Below are positions 1-6,899 of a stretch of DNA of 22,623 nt, in pieces. A program made the position numbers and the translations under genes. This DNA comes from an uncultured Collinsella sp. GTDB taxonomy: Bacteria; Actinomycetota; Coriobacteriia; Coriobacteriales; Coriobacteriaceae. The stretch covers positions 1-22,623 of the forward strand of contig CAKUFW010000028.1 of NCBI GenBank assembly GCA_934650975.1, given 5' to 3'. The notes beneath the pieces are model-generated. The model had not been told where the DNA came from, did no database searches, and saw only the letters and a list, made by a program, of their open reading frames with translations. The first letter of the stretch is position 1. Each line of letters starts with the position of its first letter.

Positions 1-26
1 GGTGTCCCCTTCCTTTCAAGAAAGGG

Positions 27-52
27 AAGAGGCGGGGCATGCCCCGCCTCTT
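27..52. terminator. Perfect GC-rich palindrome, probable terminator
   Basis: A perfect 26-bp palindrome built on AGAGGCGGGGC / GCCCCGCCTCT. On the minus strand it is followed by a pyrimidine-rich, T-containing stretch, as in an intrinsic terminator. The gene it serves lies outside the window or is the minus-strand rluA-type operon further right. A loop-free perfect palindrome can also be a protein site, but GC-rich composition next to gene ends favours termination. Confidence 0.5.
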
Positions 53-93
53 ACACCACATCTCTGCGCGCTACCTTCGTTGTCTGCCGGTTT

Positions 94-311
94 GTCTAAA
101 TCTGTAACAACCAGACCGTTAAAAGCAGACTAGATGTTACAGATCGAGATTGTTTGGGGCGACGCTGGTGGTTTGTCTAAATCTATAACATCCGAGGCTG
201 ATTTTGCCGAGTTGCTGTTACAGATTGAGATTTTCCCTTAGGGGGGATTTGAATGTCTCGATCTGTAACAGATAGACCGGAAAACGGGTTCTAACTGTTA
301 CGGATCGAGAC
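94..311. repeat. Three copies of a 57-bp palindromic repeat
   Basis: Copies lie at 94-150, 175-231 and 255-311. Each is exactly 57 bp: a 16-bp left arm close to GTCTCGATCTGTAACA, a 25-bp centre and a 16-bp right arm close to TGTTACAGATCGAGAC. Arms are well conserved between copies while centres differ. Copy-to-copy spacing is 80-81 bp. The array sits downstream of the minus-strand pseudouridine synthase gene, beyond its terminator, in a 379-bp stretch without a gene. Each copy could fold as a long stem-loop on either strand. Function unknown; it could be an interspersed REP/BIME-like element. Confidence 0.85.
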
Positions 312-342
312 GTTTTGGGACCGCGGCTGAGCCATCGCGGCA

Positions 343-381
343 AAACCACCACAAAGGTGCCTGTCCCCTTTGTGGTGGTTT
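343..381 (-). terminator. Intrinsic terminator of the rluA-type operon
   Basis: A perfect 15-bp inverted repeat (AAACCACCACAAAGG at 343-357, its complement at 367-381) with a 9-nt loop, followed on the minus strand by TTTT. The 5' arm of the hairpin starts inside the TAA stop codon (380-382), so a terminating ribosome would cover part of the stem. Confidence 0.8.
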
Positions 382-1039
382 AGGGCTCCCAGGGGCAGGG
401 GGCTTCGATGTGGATGCGCTCGCCGGTTACGGGGTGCGTGAAGGACACACTGTGGGCGTGGAGCATCAGGCCACAGGGGCGCGGCGTGCCATAGAGGTCG
501 TCGCCTACCAGGGGATGACGCTCGCTTGCCAGATGCACGCGGATCTGGTGCTTGCGGCCGGTGAGCAGTTCGACATCGATATACGAGCGCGTGGGCAGGC
601 CACGGCGACTTTTAAGGCGCTTGAGAACCTTCACGCGCGTCTGAGACGGCTTGCCGCTGGCACCGACGCGCATCTTGCGACTGTCGTGGCGGTCGCGGGC
701 GATGGGCTTGTCGATGAGCTTTTCGTTCCAGTCGATCTTGCCCTCGGCGAGCGCCAGGTAGTGCTTTTCAAAAGCGTGGTCGATGACCATCTGGTCAAAG
801 GCGGGCTGCGTCTGCTTGTCGAGCGAGAACAGCACCACGCCGGTGGTATCGCGGTCCAGGCGGTTGAGCGGCTGCATGTCGGTCGCGGCAAAGCCGTCGC
901 CCATCGCCAGCAGCAGGTCGCTGGCGTAGTCGGTGAGCGTACGCTCGCCGGTGCCGTCGCCGTGCACGATCATGCCGGCGGGCTTGTCGATGGCCATGAG
1001 CCAGGCGTCGCAGTAGAGGACTTGAGGTTCTTCGTTCAC
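380..1039 (-). CDS. RluA-family 23S rRNA/tRNA pseudouridine synthase
   Basis: Isomerises specific uridines in structured RNA to pseudouridine, in the cytoplasm. The 219-aa protein shows the family signature NRLDRDTTG with the catalytic aspartate at about D62, the PIARDRHDSRKMRV segment and GRKHQIRVHLA near the C-terminus. It has only the catalytic domain: no N-terminal S4 RNA-binding domain, so it resembles the short RluA/TruC-like forms rather than RluC/RluD. The start is GTG, 8 nt after an AAAGG ribosome-binding site. It begins 15 nt after the stop of the upstream U32 gene, so the two are probably one operon. The exact target base cannot be read from sequence; family membership is secure. 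Confidence 0.92.
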   Translation of the reverse strand: MNEEPQVLYCDAWLMAIDKPAGMIVHGDGTGERTLTDYASDLLLAMGDGFAATDMQPLNRLDRDTTGVVLFSLDKQTQPAFDQMVIDHAFEKHYLALAEGKIDWNEKLIDKPIARDRHDSRKMRVGASGKPSQTRVKVLKRLKSRRGLPTRSYIDVELLTGRKHQIRVHLASERHPLVGDDLYGTPRPCGLMLHAHSVSFTHPVTGERIHIEAPCPWEP

Positions 1040-1054
1040 GTGTAAGCCTTTCGG

Positions 1055-3547
1055 TTAGCTGATTCCCACAAACATGCAGCCCGAGGTCGCCCCGCGCAGA
1101 CGGGCGGCGGGCTTGCGGCTGGCCTGTGCTGCCTCGACGGCGCGGCGGACGCGAGCGACGGCGCGGCCCACCTCTTCGGCATCGAGCAGCGTGCCGTCCA
1201 CCATAAGACGGCGCACGCCGGCATCGAGCAGCTGCGGCACCTGCGGCGTGAGGTCGATGGGATAGGCGTCGTACAGGCGCGAGCGGCCGTGGATGTCGGT
1301 GCGCACGGGCATGACCTTGCCATCGATATTCTTGAGCGAGAGCTTGCGGGCGCGCAGGCGGCAGTTGGCGCAATCGTGAATGCAGCCGTTGGCGACCTGC
1401 AGAATGCAGTGCTCGCTTGTCATAACGCGCGGGCGGCCAAAAACGGTGATGCCCAGAGCCGCGGGCGCGGCGGCTCCGAGTGTGACAATCTCGTCGAGTG
1501 TGATCTCGGGCGAGAGCCAAAACGCGCCGGCTCCGCGCTTGGCAAGCGCCTCCATGCAGGGCGTGTTGTGCACGGGCAGGCAGGAGCGAATCTCGGCCGT
1601 GGCGCCGGCCTGGGCGGCAACGGCGAGCTCGGAGATATTGCCGACGGCGACGGTGGTCCCAGCATTGATCCAGGGGTCGACGCGGGCATGGTCGACGGCG
1701 CGGCAGACCTCGTCGAGCACGGGCACAATACCCTGCTCAACTGCATTGGCGGGGGTGAGCCCGGCGGCCTCGAGCGCGTCGGTCGTCATGTAGATGCGCG
1801 TGGCGCCCTCGGCACGGGCGGCCTCGGCGGCCTCGAGCGAGGTGACCGTGGCGCAGATCTGCGGCTCGTCGCGGTAGTGTGCGGGCGCGGGGCGCGAACA
1901 TTTGTCGAGCACCGGCAACTCGAGTGTTGTCGCGCGCTCCGCGTACGGTGCCAGAATGGCCTCTTCCAGCGCCTTGCAAGCGGCGGCGCGCACCTTGTGA
2001 ACGGCGGAGAAGCCCATACCGCAGCCGGCGTCGAGCGAAACGTCAAAGCTCGCTGCCTCAAAGGGCGAGGAGCCCATGCGCCCCACATGCTCAACCAGGT
2101 CTGCCGCCTCGACGGCGCGGGTCTTGGCGGCCTCGACGGTGAAGCCCGTGGCGGCGGCGGTGAGTGCGGGGTTGTCACAGCAGGTGAGCGTCACGGTAAA
2201 CGGCTCGCCCAGGCGCGCCACGACGGACACATCAACAGCTCGGCGGCGCAGCACATCGCGCTTGAGTGCGGCACCGGCGGCGTCGATGGCGCGCTGGCTG
2301 CGGATTACGCGGACGCGACAGCCCTCGGGCATGCTGCGGGGCACGCGGCATTCAATGATGTCGCCCGCGGCGGCATCATCGGCAGCGATGGTGGTCAGGA
2401 AGTGGTCAAACTCATCATCGTGGCGAAGCTCCAGCAAATCGCCCTTGCCCACGGGCTCAAACAGCTCAATGCGGGCGATGGCGGCACGGCGACGGCGGTC
2501 GTCGGGCTTGAGGCCGCGCACATCGCGGTTGGCCAGATGGCTGCCCAGCACGGTGCCCACGATCTGGCCACGGTTGTTGGAACGCTCGTAGCTCATCATT
2601 TCGTCGCCCGAGGTGCCATCCTGATAGGCGTGCGTAAAATCGCGGTTAAAGCAGCGCTTGAGCTGGCGCTGGCGGGCGGCTTCCTCGTCCTTGGCCACGG
2701 TGGCCCCGGCTAGCATGTCGTCAATTTCGCGACGGTACACATCGACGATGGAATACACGTAATCGGGCGCCTTCATACGGCCCTCGAGCTTGAGTGATGC
2801 GGCGCCGGCGTCATACAGACGGCGAACAAGCTGTGAGGTGTTGGTGTCGCGCGGACACAGCGCGCGCTCGCGACCGGCAGGGGAGAGCGAGCGACCGTTC
2901 TCGTCGATCAGCTCGTAAGGCAGACGGCAGGGCTGGGCGCACATGCCGCGGTTGGCGGAACGGCCCGCCATGGCAAAGCTCGAAAGCAGGCACAAGCCCG
3001 AATAGCAAAAGCAGATGGCGCCGTGGCTAAAGACCTCAAGGTCCACATCGGGCGCGGCATCGTGAATGGTGGCAATTTCGTCGATGGAGAGCTCGCGCGA
3101 GAGGGTCACACGGTCGGCACCCTGCTCGCGGCACCACACGGTCCCGCGGTCGTCGTGGATGTTCGCCTGGGTCGAGATGTGCGTCTCGATGCCGGGCATC
3201 GTGCGCTTGACCTCAAAGAACAGGCCCCAGTCCTGGATGATAAAGGCATCGGCGCCCAGCGTGGAGCAGCGATGGATAAGCTGCAGCGCGTCGCCCATCT
3301 CGGACTGTTTGATGACGATATTGACCGTGACGTAGACGCGCGAACCTGCCAGATGTGCGGCTCGGCATGCCTGCTCAAAGGCCTCGTCGGTAAAGTTGGT
3401 GGCCTTACGGCGGGCGTTAAAGCTGCCCATGCCGCAGTAGATGGCGTCGGCGCCTGCGGCGAGTGCGGCGGCAAAGGGCTCGGGCCCTCCGGCGGGCGCC
3501 AAAAGCTCGGGTCTGCGGTTGGTGGTTCGACTGGCGGTTGCGGTCAT
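1055..3547 (-). CDS. U32-family protein, RlhA/YdcP-like with DUF3656
   Basis: The 830-aa protein has the U32 'peptidase' signature (EVFSHGAICFCYSGLC, then SSFAMAGRSANRGMCAQPCR) at roughly residues 170-210, following an N-terminal barrel segment that starts PELLAPAGGPEPF. A further cysteine cluster, CIHDCANC, lies near residue 745. Characterised U32 proteins such as RlhA and TrhP act in hydroxylation of cytidine in 23S rRNA or uridine in tRNA rather than as proteases, and the cysteines fit an Fe-S site. It is longer than E. coli RlhA (about 650 aa), with DUF3656 and a C-terminal extension that looks like a second barrel half. The ATG has an AAAGG site 6 nt upstream. A TATACT-like -10 lies at 3580-3585 without a good -35. 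Pairing with a pseudouridine synthase supports an RNA-modification role. Confidence 0.88.
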   Translation of the reverse strand: MTATASRTTNRRPELLAPAGGPEPFAAALAAGADAIYCGMGSFNARRKATNFTDEAFEQACRAAHLAGSRVYVTVNIVIKQSEMGDALQLIHRCSTLGADAFIIQDWGLFFEVKRTMPGIETHISTQANIHDDRGTVWCREQGADRVTLSRELSIDEIATIHDAAPDVDLEVFSHGAICFCYSGLCLLSSFAMAGRSANRGMCAQPCRLPYELIDENGRSLSPAGRERALCPRDTNTSQLVRRLYDAGAASLKLEGRMKAPDYVYSIVDVYRREIDDMLAGATVAKDEEAARQRQLKRCFNRDFTHAYQDGTSGDEMMSYERSNNRGQIVGTVLGSHLANRDVRGLKPDDRRRRAAIARIELFEPVGKGDLLELRHDDEFDHFLTTIAADDAAAGDIIECRVPRSMPEGCRVRVIRSQRAIDAAGAALKRDVLRRRAVDVSVVARLGEPFTVTLTCCDNPALTAAATGFTVEAAKTRAVEAADLVEHVGRMGSSPFEAASFDVSLDAGCGMGFSAVHKVRAAACKALEEAILAPYAERATTLELPVLDKCSRPAPAHYRDEPQICATVTSLEAAEAARAEGATRIYMTTDALEAAGLTPANAVEQGIVPVLDEVCRAVDHARVDPWINAGTTVAVGNISELAVAAQAGATAEIRSCLPVHNTPCMEALAKRGAGAFWLSPEITLDEIVTLGAAAPAALGITVFGRPRVMTSEHCILQVANGCIHDCANCRLRARKLSLKNIDGKVMPVRTDIHGRSRLYDAYPIDLTPQVPQLLDAGVRRLMVDGTLLDAEEVGRAVARVRRAVEAAQASRKPAARLRGATSGCMFVGIS

Positions 3548-3717
3548 ATCCTGCCTTTCAAAATGCTCAGATACTCAAAAGTATAGTGGTGCTGTTGCGG
3601 CGGACGATGCCCGCAGCCTAAGCAGGACAAAGTCTTCAGGCAGGTCGCCGGTCACGCCGTTCAGCGGCCGACAGGCGCCGTTGGGCGATAAAATATTCTC
3701 GCAACATGATAATAATC

Positions 3718-3746
3718 TTGCATCGCGCGGAAACCTTGAGTACTAT
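3718..3746 (+). promoter_or_regulatory. Sigma-70 promoter of ridA
   Basis: TTGCAT (3718-3723), a 17-bp spacer and TACTAT (3741-3746), in a locally AT-rich stretch. Transcription would start near 3753, giving a leader of about 83 nt before the ridA ATG. No competing gene lies between. Confidence 0.65.
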
Positions 3747-3755
3747 CCCAATCAA

Positions 3756-3801
3756 GCGCGGCGTTCAGGCCGAACTGTGCCTCCCGGTGTGAACGCCGCG
3801 C
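3756..3801 (+). promoter_or_regulatory. Leader hairpin of ridA mRNA
   Basis: A perfect 11-bp inverted repeat, GCGCGGCGTTC (3756-3766) with GAACGCCGCGC (3791-3801), separated by 24 nt that contain a smaller AGGC/GCCT pairing. It starts only a few bases after the predicted transcription start and ends 22 nt before the ridA ribosome-binding site. No T-run follows, so it is not a classic terminator. It may stabilise the mRNA or act in 5' UTR control. Confidence 0.6.
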
Positions 3802-3835
3802 TCACGCTCTCTCAACTGATCGTAAGGAGATAAAC

Positions 3836-4213
3836 ATGAGCAAGACCGTCGTGTCTTCCGATAACGCACCCGCAGCCATCGGCCCGTATTCCCCTGGCAT
3901 CCAGACCGGCAACATGGTGTTCCTGTCCGGCCAGCTGGGCATCGACCCCGCAACCGGCAAGATGCCCGAGGGCGTCGAGGCCCAGGCTAAGCAGTCCCTT
4001 GCTAACGTCGAGGCCCTGCTGACCGCTGCCGGCGCCACCTTTGCCGATGTCGTCAAGACCACGGTCTACCTGGCCGACATCGCCGATTTCGCTGCCGTGA
4101 ACGAGATCTACGCCTCCAAGTTCGAGGCTCCGTTCCCCGCGCGCAGCGCTTTCCAGGTTGCCGCCCTTCCGGCCGGCGGTCTGGTCGAGATCGAGGTCGT
4201 CGCCGCTCTCTAA
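3836..4213 (+). CDS. ridA: RidA family enamine/imine deaminase
   Basis: Hydrolyses reactive enamine/imine intermediates (such as 2-aminoacrylate released by PLP enzymes) to ketoacids and ammonia; works as a cytoplasmic trimer. The 125-aa length is typical. Family hallmarks are visible: IGPYSPGI near the N-terminus, FLSGQLGIDPATG, the long helix with ANVEALL, and the C-terminal signature FPARSAFQVAALP followed by EIEVVA. R103 corresponds to the substrate-carboxylate-binding arginine and E120 to the conserved glutamate, so it is expected to be active rather than a degenerate paralogue. A strong AAGGAG site lies 6 nt before the ATG. It is monocistronic, with its own promoter and terminator. Confidence 0.95.
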   Translation: MSKTVVSSDNAPAAIGPYSPGIQTGNMVFLSGQLGIDPATGKMPEGVEAQAKQSLANVEALLTAAGATFADVVKTTVYLADIADFAAVNEIYASKFEAPFPARSAFQVAALPAGGLVEIEVVAAL

Positions 4214-4240
4214 GGCGTTGGCAACAACTAAACATGACAT

Positions 4241-4279
4241 GCAAAAAGACCCTGCAGTGCGAGCTGCAGGGTCTTTTGC
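4241..4279. terminator. Bidirectional terminator between ridA and the regulator
   Basis: A 14-bp stem, AAAAGACCCTGCAG (4244-4257) and its complement (4264-4277), with a 6-nt loop. An A-run on the left and T-run on the right let it work on both strands, as fits its position between the convergent ridA (ends 4213) and the minus-strand regulator (ends 4301). Confidence 0.88.
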
Positions 4280-4300
4280 CAGGGGTAGTCTTTTTGCTTG

Positions 4301-4957
4301 TTAGCCTTCCTTGCGGACTTTTTGCAGGTAGCGGTATACGCTGGGCTCCGAGATGTCCAGCGCGGTGGCGGCGCAGGCCACGGCGCCCTTGAGCATGAAC
4401 ACCCCGTTGCCGTTGAGGTGGCGAATGACGTCGACGCGGTCACTCTGACCAAGTGACGCTACATCCAGCCCGCGCGCGCTCAGCAACTCGGCAATGCTGC
4501 GGTCGATGAGCTCCTGTGTGGACTCCGAAAGGCTTTCGACCTCGATAGGGGCGGGCTCCGTGCGCGTCGGCGCCGCGTCGAAGCATGCCATGAGCTGCTG
4601 CGCCATGGTGTTGATGGAGCGCACGGTTGAGAGGTCGGTGTTGACGCAGAGCATACCGACGATCTCGTTATCCTCGCGGATAAAGTACGTCGCGGACTCC
4701 AGCGTCTTGCCACCGGCACCGCGCCCCTCGTAGCCCGTAATAAACGGCAGGTCGCGATACTTGGGGTCGTGCATGATCTTGAGCGCCAGATCGGTGGCGG
4801 GGCCTCCGACCTTACGGCCGCTTACGATGCCGTTGCGAATATCGACGATGGCGTGGTCGGGATCCGAGAAATCGTGCAGCACGATTTCGCTGTTCTTGCC
4901 GAGTATCTGCTCCAGGAAATCGACCATCGGCAAAAAGCGACGTACGGTCTCGTTCAC
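4301..4957 (-). CDS. YheO/DauR-type PAS-HTH transcriptional regulator
   Basis: A 218-aa DNA-binding regulator: an N-terminal YheO-like PAS domain (about residues 5-120, with EIVLHDFSDPDHAIVDI and IREDNEIVGMLCVN) and a C-terminal helix-turn-helix (about 155-218, ending DISEPSVYRYLQKVRKEG). The frame is open further upstream, but the start is placed at GTG 4957 because an AAAGGAG site lies exactly 7 nt before it and homologues begin with NETVRRFLPMVDFLEQ-like sequence; the 47 codons before this look non-coding. It is divergent from the purine permease and shares a 350-bp intergenic region with it, so it probably regulates the purine cluster in response to a small ligand. That regulatory link is an inference. 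Confidence 0.85.
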   Translation of the reverse strand: MNETVRRFLPMVDFLEQILGKNSEIVLHDFSDPDHAIVDIRNGIVSGRKVGGPATDLALKIMHDPKYRDLPFITGYEGRGAGGKTLESATYFIREDNEIVGMLCVNTDLSTVRSINTMAQQLMACFDAAPTRTEPAPIEVESLSESTQELIDRSIAELLSARGLDVASLGQSDRVDVIRHLNGNGVFMLKGAVACAATALDISEPSVYRYLQKVRKEG

Positions 4958-5193
4958 GGGCAACTCCTTTGGGTGAAATCGGAAATGTTCATAACAATTT
5001 TTTCTCATGGTAACACGCTGCTCATCATCTCGTATATCCGCAGGTACATGACGTAATGCAGACGAACGGTATGATTTTGGCGGTAAACGGTTGACCAAAA
5101 GAAAAGTTAGATGTTATTTTGACCGGACACTTTCCTGACCTGCGGAAATGCATTGTTTCAGCTCAAGAATAGTCTGATAACAAAAAATTATTA

Positions 5194-5222
5194 TTGAGAA
5201 TGAGAATCATCTTTAATACGAT
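5194..5222 (+). promoter_or_regulatory. Permease promoter with Fur-like operator
   Basis: TTGAGA (5194-5199), a 17-bp spacer and TACGAT (5217-5222) make a good sigma-70 promoter upstream of the permease. The spacer region carries GAGAATGAGAATCATCTTT (5196-5214), which by eye matches the classical E. coli Fur 19-mer at 14 of 19 positions, including a core matching AATGAnAATCAT. A repressor there would block RNA polymerase. A second, weaker promoter-like pair, TTGACC (5091-5096) and TTATTT (5114-5119), lies further upstream. Fur binding is inferred. Confidence 0.6.
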
Positions 5223-5309
5223 ATGCAACGAAGGCACAACCTCAACCCCGCACTGCGTCACAATAGAGCGTTAGATGCGAAAACAACTACTTCGAGGATT
5301 GGTGGTCAA

Positions 5310-6704
5310 ATGACCCAGGAGACGGTTACGAACGGCACTGAAGCCCTGTTCACTCGTGAAGGCATGCCTCCCGTTAAAGAAATGATCCCGTGTGCCCTTC
5401 AGCACGTACTGGCTTCGTTTGCCGGTATCATCACCCCGGCTGTCATCATGGCCGGTGTGTACGGTTTCAATAGTCAGCAGAGTACCGACATCATCCAGGT
5501 CGCGCTCATTCTTTCGGCAATCGACACGGCCCTTCAGGCCTTCGCTCCCTTCCGTCGCATCGGCGGCGGCCTGCCCATCGTCATGGGCGTTTCGTTCGCG
5601 TTCCTCCCGGCCCTGCAGGCCATGGGCGCCTCGGGCTTTAGCTTTGGTGCGCTGCTGGGCGGCGAGATCGTCGGCGGCGCCGTTGCGGTCCTCTTTGGTC
5701 TGGCCTACAGCAAGATCAAGTGGCTGTTCCCGCCCGTCGTGACCGGTACGGTCATCTTCTCCATTGGCGTCTCTCTCTATCCCACGGCCGTCAAGTATAT
5801 GGCCGGCGGTACGGGTACGCCGCTGTGGGGCACTCCGCAGGCCTGGTGCGTCGCTCTTATCACCTTCGCCGTGGTCTTTGCGCTCGCCAACTTTGGCAAG
5901 GGCACGCTCAAGCTGGGATCCGTGTTCTTTGGCATGATCGTTGGCATGATCGTTTCGATCCCCTTTGGCATGATCGACTTCTCCAGCGTCGCCACCGCTC
6001 AGGTCTTCGCCCTTCCCAAGCTCATGCCCTACGCGCTCGAGTTTGATCCCGAGGTCTGCATTACCCTCGCCGTCGTGTTCCCCATGGTTGCCATCCAGGT
6101 TATCGGTGACGTCTCCGCAGCCTGCCTGGGCTCCATCGACCGTATGCCCACCGAGCGCGAGCTCTCCGGCGCTATCGTGTCCCAGGGCCTCACCTCTATG
6201 GTCGGCGGCCTGCTGGGCGGTCTTCCCACCAGCGCCCTTGGCCAGAACGTGGGCATCATCTGCTCCAACAAGGTCGTCAACAAGTGGGTCTTTGTGATCA
6301 TTGCGGCCGTCTTTGCCATCGCCGGTCTGTTCCCGCAGCTCTCTGCCGTCCTTTCCGCTATCCCGCAGCCCGTCATCGGCGGTGCTACCGTGGGCGTCTT
6401 TGGCACCATCACCATGAACGGCGTGCGCATGTTCACCCGCGAGGGCCTCACGCAGCGCACTACCACCATCGTCGGTACCTCCGTCGTCTTTGGCCTGGGT
6501 ATCTGGATGGCCAGCGGTTGCCTTGCCGGCGAGGGTATGCCCGCCTGGGTGTCCACCGTCATCGGCTCCAATGCCGTAACCCCCACCGCCATCATGGCCA
6601 TCGTCCTTAACCTGATTCTTCCGCAGACGCCGGTCGTGGCTCAGCACATCGATGCTGCCAAGGACGCTGCCGTGGATCTGGTCTTGCCCGAGAGCAAGAA
6701 GTAG
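5310..6704 (+). CDS. NCS2/NAT-family purine (xanthine/uric acid/uracil-type) permease
   Basis: An inner-membrane proton symporter for a nucleobase. The 464-aa protein is almost entirely hydrophobic helices with short loops. The family's ALQHVLASF motif is at about residues 29-37, and the NAT signature region reads QNVGIICSNK at about 312-321, close to the consensus QNxGxxxxT[RKG] but with N in place of the T. The PIVMGVSFAF segment is also typical. The frame is open from 5223, but that ATG sits at the predicted transcription start, so the start is set at ATG 5310, with purine-rich GAGGATTGGTGG upstream as ribosome-binding region. As first gene of the SsnA-YgfK-XdhD cluster it most likely imports a purine such as xanthine or urate; specificity is not proven. 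Confidence 0.9.
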   Translation: MTQETVTNGTEALFTREGMPPVKEMIPCALQHVLASFAGIITPAVIMAGVYGFNSQQSTDIIQVALILSAIDTALQAFAPFRRIGGGLPIVMGVSFAFLPALQAMGASGFSFGALLGGEIVGGAVAVLFGLAYSKIKWLFPPVVTGTVIFSIGVSLYPTAVKYMAGGTGTPLWGTPQAWCVALITFAVVFALANFGKGTLKLGSVFFGMIVGMIVSIPFGMIDFSSVATAQVFALPKLMPYALEFDPEVCITLAVVFPMVAIQVIGDVSAACLGSIDRMPTERELSGAIVSQGLTSMVGGLLGGLPTSALGQNVGIICSNKVVNKWVFVIIAAVFAIAGLFPQLSAVLSAIPQPVIGGATVGVFGTITMNGVRMFTREGLTQRTTTIVGTSVVFGLGIWMASGCLAGEGMPAWVSTVIGSNAVTPTAIMAIVLNLILPQTPVVAQHIDAAKDAAVDLVLPESKK

Positions 6705-6899
6705 CCAATTCGGTGCTATTCGTCGGCGGGCGCATCGCCTCGTCCGCCGACGTCATGCGGCGCCAAGCCGCACTTCAAAGGGTTTGTCCCTTTGGTGAAG
6801 CGTTGACGGGAGAGGGCCCGTTTCCGGTGTAGGCCGGCGCTTCGCACTCCGCCATGTCAGAGGTGTCAAACCCCGCCCCTGATGTTGAAGGGAGCATCC
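6705..6899 (+). other. Intergenic leader with several stem-loops
   Basis: This gap between permease and aminohydrolase holds no gene. Visible structures: a 9-bp stem CGTCGGCGG (6721-6729) with CCGCCGACG (6744-6752); TGCGGC (6756-6761) with GCCGCA (6767-6772); and a bulged stem at 6773-6800 (CTTC/GAAG plus AAAGGG/CCCTTT). None has a T-run, so they look like mRNA processing or stabilising hairpins rather than full terminators. A weak TTGACG at 6803-6808 could be a -35, but no good -10 follows. I do not recognise a riboswitch. Confidence 0.45.

Noticed and set aside
4958..5098. 47-codon N-terminal extension of the YheO-type regulator
   Set aside because: A strong AAAGGAG site positions translation at GTG 4957; the extension does not resemble the family.
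5223..5309. N-terminal extension of the permease from ATG 5223
   Set aside because: That ATG overlaps the predicted -10/transcription start; the extension (MQRRHNLNPALRHN...) is not membrane-like or family-like. ATG 5310 is preferred.
6705..6899. Purine, xanthine or molybdenum-cofactor riboswitch before ssnA
   Set aside because: Hairpins exist, but I could not find the conserved core of any of these riboswitch classes by eye. A covariance-model search would decide.
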